Source of the DNA: Nonomuraea wenchangensis
GTDB taxonomy: Bacteria; Actinomycetota; Actinomycetes; Streptosporangiales; Streptosporangiaceae
NCBI RefSeq assembly: GCF_900111685.1
Contig: NZ_FOHX01000009.1
Location: forward strand, 248,001-312,000
Direction of reading: 5' to 3'
Length of the DNA stretch: 64,000 nucleotides
Program-made: the position numbers and the translations under genes
Notes under the pieces: generated by a model
Told to the model about the DNA's origin: nothing
Databases searched by the model: none
What the model saw: only the letters and a program-made list of their open reading frames with translations
In this document: positions 57,539 to 64,000 of the stretch, in pieces
Layout: every line of letters begins with the position of its first letter
Numbering within the stretch: position 1 is the first letter of the stretch

Positions 57539-58471
57539 ATGCGCTCACGTCGTTCGGTTCTCGCGGTGCCGGGGAGCAGCCCCCGCTTCCTGGAGAAGGC
57601 CCAGACCCTGCCCGTCGACGAGGTCTTCCTCGACCTTGAGGACTCCGTCGCGCCGGCCGCCAAGGAGGACGCGCGGCGCAACGTCGTCGCCGCGCTGCGC
57701 GAGGGCGACTGGTCGGGGAAGACGCGCGTGGTGCGGGTCAACGACCTCGCCACGCAGTGGACGTACCGGGACGTCATCGAGGTCGTCGAGGGCGCGGGCG
57801 AGTTCCTCGACTGCGTGATGCTGCCCAAGGTGCAGGACCCGACCGAGGTGGTCTGGCTCGACACGCTGCTGACGCAGATCGAGAAGGCCATGGGCTACGA
57901 GCCGGGCCGGATCGGGATCGAGGCGCAGATCGAGAACGCTCGCGGCCTGGTCAACGTGGACATGATCGCCGGCTCCTCCCGGCGGCTGGAGACGCTGGTG
58001 TTCGGGCCCGCCGACTTCATGGCCTCGATCAACATGCGCACGCTTGTCGTCGGCGAGCAGCCGCCCGGCTACACCGAGGGCGACGCCTACCACTACATCC
58101 TCATGCGCCTGCTCATGGCGGCCCGCAGCCACGACCTCCAGGTCATCGACGGCCCCTATCTCCAGATCAAGGACGTGGACGGCTTCCGCAGGGTCGCCCG
58201 GCGGTCGGCGGCGCTGGGCTTCGACGGCAAGTGGGTGCTGCACCCCTCCCAGGTGGACGCGGCCAACGAGGTGTTCTCGCCGGCGCAGGAGGACTACGAC
58301 CACGCCGAGCTGATCCTGGAGGCGTACGAGTACTACACCACCGTGGAGAAGCGCGGCGCGGTCATGCTGGGGGACGAGATGATCGACGAGGCGTCGCGCA
58401 AGATGGCGCTCGTCGTGGCCGCCAAGGGGCGGGCGGCCGGGCTGAGCAGGACCGTCACCTTCACACCTTGA
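57539..58471 (+). CDS. CitE-like aldolase/lyase (HpcH/HpaI family)
   Basis: A 310-residue TIM-barrel protein of the citrate lyase beta/malyl-CoA lyase group. Motifs are SVLAVPGSSPRFLEKAQTL, VDEVFLDLEDSVAP with the metal-site residues, VVRVNDLAT, GIEAQIENARGL with metal-binding glutamate, and VFGPADFMASINMRTL. Stand-alone CitE-like enzymes act on acyl-CoA thioesters such as malyl-, beta-methylmalyl- or citramalyl-CoA; no lyase alpha subunit is near, so a classic citrate lyase is unlikely. The ATG at 57539 is chosen over a GTG two codons earlier. It converges on the DUF6529-like gene with 11-nt overlap. Confidence 0.86.
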   Translation: MRSRRSVLAVPGSSPRFLEKAQTLPVDEVFLDLEDSVAPAAKEDARRNVVAALREGDWSGKTRVVRVNDLATQWTYRDVIEVVEGAGEFLDCVMLPKVQDPTEVVWLDTLLTQIEKAMGYEPGRIGIEAQIENARGLVNVDMIAGSSRRLETLVFGPADFMASINMRTLVVGEQPPGYTEGDAYHYILMRLLMAARSHDLQVIDGPYLQIKDVDGFRRVARRSAALGFDGKWVLHPSQVDAANEVFSPAQEDYDHAELILEAYEYYTTVEKRGAVMLGDEMIDEASRKMALVVAAKGRAAGLSRTVTFTP

Positions 58472-59006
58472 TCCCCACGGCCGTGAAGAACCAGAACGCC
58501 GAGGTCAGCCAGAGCCCCACCAGCGCGGTGAACGCCAGCCCGCCGAACACCGGCAGCGTCCAGCCCGGCGTGTCCCGCTTGGGCAGGGCCAGCATCTTCG
58601 CGGTGAACACCCCGTAGAAGAAGCAGCCGAGCAGGGAGTGCGCGAGCACCCTGGGCACGTCGTACTGCAGGCCGAGCGCGTACAGGCAGTGGAAGGCGAC
58701 CGGGATCGTCAGCAGGAACGCCAGCCGCCCCGACCAGCGGTGCACCCCGGGCGGGACGGCGATCCCGAGCCTGCCCCACATCGACAGGGCCGAGACGACC
58801 TGGACGAACGCCAGCACGAGCGCGCCGGTGGTCAGCCACGCCTTCATCGGCAGGGCGGCGGAGAAGCCGGCCACGCCGACGGCGTGACCCGTGGGGGTGT
58901 GCGCGCGGCCGTACACGCCGAGCGCGAGCACCACGAGCCCGCCGGCCAGCAGCGGCACCAGCAGCGAGGCCAGGCCGCGCGAGGGCGTCCGGTGGATGGC
59001 GGTCAT
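58461..59006 (-). CDS. DUF6529-like membrane protein (cytochrome b561-like helices)
   Basis: A 181-residue protein with about five membrane helices. Histidines occur in helices or at their ends (VPPGVHRWSGRLAFLL, IPVAFHCLYALG, VPRVLAHSLLGCFFYGVF), a pattern reminiscent of b-type cytochromes, so heme binding is possible. I recognise it as DUF6529-like. It is translationally coupled to the upstream secreted protein (ATGA overlap), which suggests that they work together, perhaps in electron transfer at the membrane. Confidence 0.75.
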   Translation of the reverse strand: MTAIHRTPSRGLASLLVPLLAGGLVVLALGVYGRAHTPTGHAVGVAGFSAALPMKAWLTTGALVLAFVQVVSALSMWGRLGIAVPPGVHRWSGRLAFLLTIPVAFHCLYALGLQYDVPRVLAHSLLGCFFYGVFTAKMLALPKRDTPGWTLPVFGGLAFTALVGLWLTSAFWFFTAVGIKV

Positions 59007-59722
59007 GACATCTCCTCGATGAAGCCGTCGACGTCCTTCGGGTGGACCGTGGTGCCGTCCACCGTCAGCGGCGCGGTCGGCTGGTCGGGGTTCAGCGTGG
59101 GCACGGGCACCCGGCTGTCGTTCGAGGTGGCGGCGCCGACCGAGGTGTAGCCGCCGTCCGGGTTCTTGATCCGGATCCAGCCGGCGCGGTATTGAGCGCC
59201 GCGCACGAGGGCGGTGGCCCGGTACAGTCCCGACGGCTTGCGCACGGCCTGGGCGACGAAGCTCCACTTCTTGCCGCCGAGTGACAACCGGCCGGTGGCC
59301 CTGCCGCTGCCGAGGTCGGCGGTCACCTTGCCGGTCCTGACCCCTGTGAGGCTGACCGAGTCGCCCGACTGCGTGCCCTTGAACCAGGCTTCCGCGCGGC
59401 CGTCGCAGAAGTAGCCGACCGCCTTGCCGTTCCTGATCGAGATGGCGATGAGGCCGCCGTTGCCGGTGACGCGGCCGCCGTAGTCGGCTTTGGCGATCTT
59501 CTTTTCCTCCGTGCGCTCGGGGGTGGGCACCGGTTGCGCCGACTCCTGCGCCGGCTCCTCAGTCGTCTGTTCCTCAGTCGTCTGTTCCTCGTCGGGAACG
59601 GTGTTCTCCACGGTGGGGGCGGCGGTGTTCGCCGCAGGTGTCGCGTTGACGCTGGCGACACCCAGCCCCGCGGCGAGCACGGCTCCCGCCACGAGGGTGA
59701 TGACAGGTCCCAGCCTTGACAT
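59003..59722 (-). CDS. Secreted hypothetical protein paired with the DUF6529-like gene
   Basis: A 239-residue exported protein with a signal peptide (MSRLGPVITLVAGAVLAAGL) and a Glu/Thr-rich spacer with EEQTTEEQTTEEP. The remainder (about 80-239) is a beta-rich domain of unknown family: KIAKADYGGRVTGNGGLIAI, SIRNGKAVGYFCDGRAEAWF and GRATGRLSLGGKKWSF. It has one mature cysteine. The ATG at 59722 follows a ggag site. Its stop overlaps the membrane-protein start by 4 nt. Confidence 0.78.
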   Translation of the reverse strand: MSRLGPVITLVAGAVLAAGLGVASVNATPAANTAAPTVENTVPDEEQTTEEQTTEEPAQESAQPVPTPERTEEKKIAKADYGGRVTGNGGLIAISIRNGKAVGYFCDGRAEAWFKGTQSGDSVSLTGVRTGKVTADLGSGRATGRLSLGGKKWSFVAQAVRKPSGLYRATALVRGAQYRAGWIRIKNPDGGYTSVGAATSNDSRVPVPTLNPDQPTAPLTVDGTTVHPKDVDGFIEEMS

Positions 59723-59821
59723 GGACTGCTCCCAGGGTTGAAGTGCCTACGTCTGAGAGCATCCGCCCAAAAGCGCGATCCGTCTGTGAACTATTGCGCA
59801 TCAGATGGACAGAATGAAGGA

Positions 59822-60823
59822 ATGCAGGAGAACCCTGGTCCGCCGCGCCACCCGTACGGGGCCGCGTACCCGCAGCCGCAGTATCCCTTTCCGCCGGTGC
59901 CGCCGCAGCGGTCCTGGTTCCTGCCGATGCCCTCGGGCGCCCGCTTCGACCATCTGGCGCGGAACGAGGTCGCCCGGCCGTGGCGCTCGATCGTCGGGAC
60001 GCTGGTGATCGCGATCGGGTTCTTCGTCATCGGGTTCGTGGTGATCACCGGGGCCATGGTGTTCGCCGCCCTGTTCGGACTGCCCTCGCCGGTGGACGTG
60101 AACACCGGGCTGCCTGAGGGCACCCCGTTCGGGCTGGGCACGACGCTGATGTCGATCGCGCCCGTGCTGCTCCTCGTGGTGGGCGTGACGGTGCTGGTGC
60201 AGCGGCGCAGGCCGGGGACGCTGTCGTCGGTGGCCGGCCGGCTGCGCTGGGGCTGGCTGATCCGGTGCGCGGGGCTGGCGGTGCTGGCGATGGTGCTCGG
60301 GCAGGCCGCGCAGTGGCTGATGCTGACCCTGACGGGCGCGGAGGCCGGGATGTTCGGGTGGGTGGGTTGGGAGGCGTTCCTGCCCGTGTTCGTGGTGATC
60401 CTGGTGCTGGTGCCTTTCCAGGCCGCCGCCGAGGAGTACGTCTTCCGCGGCTGGTTCCTCCAGGCGGTCGGGGCGCACGTGCGCAACCCTGTGCTGGGCA
60501 TCGTCGTGGGGGCGGCGCTGTTCGCCTCGCTGCACGGCTACTCGTGGACGGGGCTCGCCGACGTGTTCGCCTTCGGCGTGGTGATGGGCTGGTTGTCGGT
60601 GCGTACCGGAGGGCTGGAGGCGGCGATCGCGCTGCACGTGCTGAACAACGTGGTGGCGTTCGGGCTGAGCGCGGCGGCGGGGGAGTTGCAGCAGTCGCTG
60701 AACCAGGCGGAGGTGGCGGTGCCGTGGCAGGCGCTGACGGGGACGGCGGTGCAGTTCCTGGTGTTCTCGCTCGGGGTTTTGTACCTGGCCAAAAAGCGGT
60801 CAATCGCCACAATTTCGAGATAA
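59822..60823 (+). CDS. CPBP-family intramembrane metalloprotease
   Basis: A 333-residue membrane protein of the CPBP/Abi (type II CAAX prenyl endopeptidase-like) family. A proline-rich cytoplasmic N-terminus precedes about eight helices. The catalytic motifs are AAEEYVFRGWF (EExxxR), a histidine in ASLHGYSWTG and HVLNNVVAF. Members cleave prenylated or other membrane peptides or act in bacteriocin immunity; the target is unknown. The start is at ATG 59822, with aagga unusually close upstream. Confidence 0.86.
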   Translation: MQENPGPPRHPYGAAYPQPQYPFPPVPPQRSWFLPMPSGARFDHLARNEVARPWRSIVGTLVIAIGFFVIGFVVITGAMVFAALFGLPSPVDVNTGLPEGTPFGLGTTLMSIAPVLLLVVGVTVLVQRRRPGTLSSVAGRLRWGWLIRCAGLAVLAMVLGQAAQWLMLTLTGAEAGMFGWVGWEAFLPVFVVILVLVPFQAAAEEYVFRGWFLQAVGAHVRNPVLGIVVGAALFASLHGYSWTGLADVFAFGVVMGWLSVRTGGLEAAIALHVLNNVVAFGLSAAAGELQQSLNQAEVAVPWQALTGTAVQFLVFSLGVLYLAKKRSIATISR

Positions 60824-61084
60824 ATCGGGCTTGAGGTTGGGGGAATCTCACTAGAGAGGTCTCGCCATTCGCGCTCATTCGTGCTGCTCTGGATCCTGTG
60901 GGGACGGCGAGATCCACCGGAGGTGATCGTTTTCGGTCCGGCGGGGTAAGGGTTGGCGCGTGTGATACTTCGTCGGGTGAGACAGAAAAGCTCGAAATAA
61001 GCGCATAAGGACGGACATCCTTCCTGGAACGGTCCCGGATGGTGACCGTTCCCGTACGACTAGTTCGACTAGGAGGTACGGCGC
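60824..61084. other. Leader region of the Asp-box gene
   Basis: This 261-bp gap holds no gene. It is AT-richer than its neighbours and probably contains the promoter and long 5' leader of the large Asp-box protein gene. Near its end are a perfect 8-bp inverted repeat (61026-61052), a direct repeat cgactag (61057-61063 and 61066-61072), and the ribosome site aggaggt. Confidence 0.45.
61026..61052 (+). promoter_or_regulatory. 8-bp perfect inverted repeat in the leader
   Basis: ggaacggt-N11-accgttcc, ending 32 bp before the GTG of the Asp-box gene. It may be an operator or an mRNA hairpin controlling translation. Confidence 0.5.
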
Positions 61085-64000
61085 GTGGCCTCCGGCCCCA
61101 GCGAACCGCCACGGCGACCGCCAGGTGACGACGACCCCCGCCCCGAGGGCGCGTCCGAGCCGCAATCTTCTCCAGAGCCGAGGATCAGCCACTCCCCGCC
61201 CGGGCCCACCGACGACCGGGCCAGGGGCTTACCCCTGACGTCCCCGTGGGGGATGCCGCCGTTCGCGGCGCCCGTACCGGACGAGGCGCCGCAGGAGTCG
61301 CCCAGGGGGCGCCGGCCCTACAGCTCGCCGACGGCGGAGCCCGAGACCGAGCCGCGCCGCCGGCCACGCCGGGTGGTCAACCGCCCGGACAAACTCGTCG
61401 CCTCCGGCCCACCCAGAAAGCCACCCGCCCCTCAGGACTCAGCGGCCCCGCAGGACCCGGCGGGTTCCCTCGACACTCCGTCCGCCGACGCGGCCACCGG
61501 ACCCGCAGCCGCCGGGCCCCCGGCTGAAGAGCCCTCGGTGCAGCAGCCGTCGGCGGGCGAGTCGGCGAGGGGGCAGGAGGGCGCTCAGGAGGCCGTACAG
61601 GGGCCTCGGGAGGAGCCACGGCACAGAGAGGGCGGAGAGGCCCAGGAGGCCGCCTCCGGCACACGGGAGGGCGCAGGGGAGGAGCCGCCGCGCAGGGACC
61701 CGCGTACGGCCCCGTACCGGCTGGTGGTCCCCGCCGACGGCACGGGAGCCACGCCGGAGCCAGGCGGGGAGGACGAGCCCGAGGTGCGGCGCGTCGGCCG
61801 CCCCCCGGCCGGCCGCCCGACCAGGCCCGACCTGCTCGTGGCCAGCGGCCCGGCCCGCCCCCAGGGCGCGAGCGGACGCCACCACAGGGGCCCGGCCCCC
61901 GCCGCCGTCCGCAGGTCCAGCCCCGTACGCCGGAGCAGCCGCGCCACCCCCGTCGTCCTCACCGTCGCCGCCGCACTCCTGGTGGCGACCGGGGTGCTCG
62001 TCTGGCAGTGGGCCGGCGACGAGCCTCAGGGCCTCAGCCTGGCCGCCGGGACCGGCCGCTCGGGCGACGAGCTGTTCACCGTCCCCGCCGCCGGCGAAGG
62101 CGTCAACCAGAAGCTCAACGACATGGCCTCGGCCGGCCGCGCGGTCGTCGCCGTCGGCAGCGACATCACCGGCCCGACCCCGCGCCCGCTGTTCCTGTTC
62201 TCTCCTGACGGCGGCAAGACCTGGCAGCTCGGCCAGGTCAACGGTGCCTCCGCCCCCACCGTCCAGCGCGTCGTCGGCGGCGGCGGGCGCTGGCTGGCCA
62301 GTGGCGAGGACCTCGGCACCGGCGAACGCGGCCTGTGGACCAGCGCCGACGGCTTCAGCTGGGACGCCGTGCCCGGCTCCGCCCTGACCGCGTTCCGGGC
62401 CGGCGACCGGATCGCCGACATCGCCCGTACGTCCTCGGGGTTCGTCGCGGTCGGCACCACCACGGGCGACGACGGCGCGAGCGGCCCGGCCGCCTGGCGG
62501 TCGGCCGACGGCCGCGCCTGGGACCGGGCCGAGGCGACGGGCCTCCAGATACGCGAGATGAACGCGGTGGTCGCCAAGGGCGACACCGTCGTGGCCATCG
62601 GACGACCCGCGGAGGGCGAGGGTTCGCGGGTCGTCCGGTCGGCCGACGGCGGGCGTACCTGGCGGGCCACGGAGTTCCTGCTCCCCGAGGCCATGCCGCG
62701 CGCGGGGACGCTGGCGGTGCTGCCCAAGCGGTTCGTGCTGGTGCCGACGCGGCAGCGGACGATCACGGGCGACGTACGCGTCTACTGCTCCCCGCGCGGC
62801 GACGCGTGGGCGCAGTGCGGCTCGATCGCGGGCCTCGGCGGCGAGAGCGTCGGCGTGGAGTCGCTGATCTCGTACGAGTCGGGGGCGGCGGCGATCGCGC
62901 AGTCCGGCCTCGGCCGGTACGCCGTGCTGACCACGTCCGACGGCCGCGGCTGGACCAAGCGGGCCGACCTCGGCGACCTGCGCAACGCCACGCTGCGCGG
63001 CTTCACCATCGCCGAGGGCGGCACCCTGTTCGCGGGCGGCGACCAGGCGGCCTCCGACGTGGACAACCAGCTCGTGCTGATGTCCGCGCCGCCGCGCGGG
63101 CAGGCCGCCCGCGTGCCGCTCGGCGACGTCGCGGGTCTGACCCGCATGGCCCGCGAGACGAGCGCCCTGACCAGCTTCGGCGGCCGGTACGTCGCCGTCG
63201 GCTCGGCCTCGGGCGACGCCGGCCTGTGGACGATCAGGAACTGGCAGAGCTGGAAGTCCATGAGTCTCGGCGGCTCCGGTCGCCAGCGGCTGGACGACGT
63301 GGCCCACGGCTCCCGGGGCTGGCTCGCCGTCGGCGGCACCGAGACCAACGTCGGCGTCACCGACCCCCTGCTGGTGACCTCGTCCGACGGCGAGACCTGG
63401 AGGCGGGTCAACGTCTCGGGCGACCTGGCCAGGCGGTCCGGCCACGTGGGCCTGGAGCCGAGGGTCGTCGCCGCGGGCAAGAAAGGCTACGTCCTGGCCG
63501 GACAGGACACCGACCAGGCGAACAACACGGCCGCGGCCATGTGGTTCACCTCCGACCTGCGCAGGTTCACCAGGGTGGACAAGCTGCCGCAGGGCGGCTC
63601 AGGCGCGCGCGTGCACGACGTGACCGCGACGGCGGACGGGTTCGTGGCGGTGGGCGGCTCGGGTCCGGCCGACCGGGAGAGCAGCCTCGTCTGGTACTCC
63701 GAGGACGGGCTCAACTGGAGCGCCCGCCCCCGCGTGACCCCGCCCGACGCCACGTTCGCAGGGCTGCGCAGGGTCGTCGAGCACCAGGGCAGGCTGGTGG
63801 CGATGGGCACCGCGCTCACCGGCGGCTCCCGCCGCGCCTTCGCGGCGGTCTCCGCCGACGACGGCGAGAGCTGGGAGACCTCGTGGCTGCCCGCCGAGCA
63901 GGCGGCCGAGGTCTACGACCTCGCGGCGGCGGCCGAGGGCCTGGTGGCGGTCGGCTGGCACGGCGTGCCCGGCGAGGGCGACAGCGCCGCCTGGACCTCC
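61085..64000 (+). CDS. Large membrane-anchored Asp-box (BNR) beta-propeller protein, 3' end outside window
   Basis: An open frame from GTG 61085 (ggaggt 7 nt upstream) that remains open to the window edge, at least 972 residues. The first ~285 residues are cytoplasmic and rich in Pro, Arg, Glu and Gly. One membrane helix follows (TPVVLTVAAALLVATGVLVW, about 287-307). The outer part carries many Asp-box motifs of the S-x-D-x-G-x-x-W type: SPDGGKTW, SADGFSW, SADGRAW, SADGGRTW, SSDGETW, SEDGLNW and SADDGESW. These mark sialidase-like or photosynthesis-stability-factor-like propellers. No sialidase catalytic residues can be assigned, so it is probably a binding protein. The stop and any C-terminal domain are not visible. 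Confidence 0.85.
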   Translation, partial: MASGPSEPPRRPPGDDDPRPEGASEPQSSPEPRISHSPPGPTDDRARGLPLTSPWGMPPFAAPVPDEAPQESPRGRRPYSSPTAEPETEPRRRPRRVVNRPDKLVASGPPRKPPAPQDSAAPQDPAGSLDTPSADAATGPAAAGPPAEEPSVQQPSAGESARGQEGAQEAVQGPREEPRHREGGEAQEAASGTREGAGEEPPRRDPRTAPYRLVVPADGTGATPEPGGEDEPEVRRVGRPPAGRPTRPDLLVASGPARPQGASGRHHRGPAPAAVRRSSPVRRSSRATPVVLTVAAALLVATGVLVWQWAGDEPQGLSLAAGTGRSGDELFTVPAAGEGVNQKLNDMASAGRAVVAVGSDITGPTPRPLFLFSPDGGKTWQLGQVNGASAPTVQRVVGGGGRWLASGEDLGTGERGLWTSADGFSWDAVPGSALTAFRAGDRIADIARTSSGFVAVGTTTGDDGASGPAAWRSADGRAWDRAEATGLQIREMNAVVAKGDTVVAIGRPAEGEGSRVVRSADGGRTWRATEFLLPEAMPRAGTLAVLPKRFVLVPTRQRTITGDVRVYCSPRGDAWAQCGSIAGLGGESVGVESLISYESGAAAIAQSGLGRYAVLTTSDGRGWTKRADLGDLRNATLRGFTIAEGGTLFAGGDQAASDVDNQLVLMSAPPRGQAARVPLGDVAGLTRMARETSALTSFGGRYVAVGSASGDAGLWTIRNWQSWKSMSLGGSGRQRLDDVAHGSRGWLAVGGTETNVGVTDPLLVTSSDGETWRRVNVSGDLARRSGHVGLEPRVVAAGKKGYVLAGQDTDQANNTAAAMWFTSDLRRFTRVDKLPQGGSGARVHDVTATADGFVAVGGSGPADRESSLVWYSEDGLNWSARPRVTPPDATFAGLRRVVEHQGRLVAMGTALTGGSRRAFAAVSADDGESWETSWLPAEQAAEVYDLAAAAEGLVAVGWHGVPGEGDSAAWTS

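Noticed and set aside
60824..61084. ydaO-type c-di-AMP riboswitch in the leader
   Set aside because: The conserved core sequences of that riboswitch could not be found; only an inverted repeat is present.
61439..63445. A 668-codon minus-strand frame over the Asp-box gene
   Set aside because: Antisense shadow; the plus frame with Asp boxes, membrane helix and ribosome site is the real gene.

Overview
The window is high-GC DNA with GTG/TTG starts, GTGA/TGATG gene overlaps and a mycothiol gene (mshB). With the SigE/anti-sigma/HtrA/TatB block, FdxA-DapC and DUF3117, this points to an actinobacterium, probably Streptosporangiales (Nonomuraea-like). The family-level assignment is inference, because no rRNA or tRNA gene is present.

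Layout. 0-9 kb: C-terminal part of an Orn/Lys/Arg decarboxylase, ispE, an arginase-family gene carrying an internal 48-nt tandem repeat, an NlpC/P60 hydrolase, a 15-bp minisatellite, rsmA, and a membrane Ser/Thr kinase translationally coupled to a secreted FG-GAP beta-propeller protein. 8.8-15.7 kb: a decaying respiratory nitrate reductase locus. narG and narH are intact. narJ is cut after about 65 codons and fused in frame to the tail of an Rpf/transglycosylase-like gene. narI is absent and narK carries an in-frame TGA. 15.8-22.7 kb: a heterodimeric ABC exporter with complementary degenerate ATP sites, an S9 peptidase, mshB and its membrane-protein neighbour.

22.7-36.5 kb looks like an accessory insertion between mshB and fdxA-dapC. 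It holds a flavin reductase, a DHFR-like reductase, a small HEXXH membrane protein, a penicillin acylase, a cysteinyl-tRNA-synthetase paralogue without KMSKS, and a tight cassette in which a RelE-like/UvrD-type helicase sits between two paralogous sigma-region-4-like proteins. A methyltransferase, an orphan solute-binding lipoprotein and a truncated N-terminal domain of an acetyltransferase-like protein follow. The cassette at 26.9-34.2 kb is my main candidate for an undescribed system.

36.6-64 kb is mostly core. It contains fdxA-dapC, dapD-dapE and two LOG-family genes (lysine/peptidoglycan precursor pathway), a DivIVA-like protein with tag, a PaaX regulator with an enoyl-CoA hydratase, and pepA. 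An envelope-stress block follows: an ECF sigma with its own GGGAAC-N17-CGTT promoter, a zinc anti-sigma factor, a membrane HtrA protease and TatB. The rest is an MgtE_N/CBS protein with a DUF1003 protein, a MarR regulator, the Fe-S carrier Mrp, a CitE-like lyase, a DUF6529-like membrane protein with a secreted partner, a CPBP protease, and a large Asp-box beta-propeller membrane protein running off the right edge.

Several hairpins act as likely terminators. No CRISPR array, tRNA, rRNA, transposase or integrase was seen.
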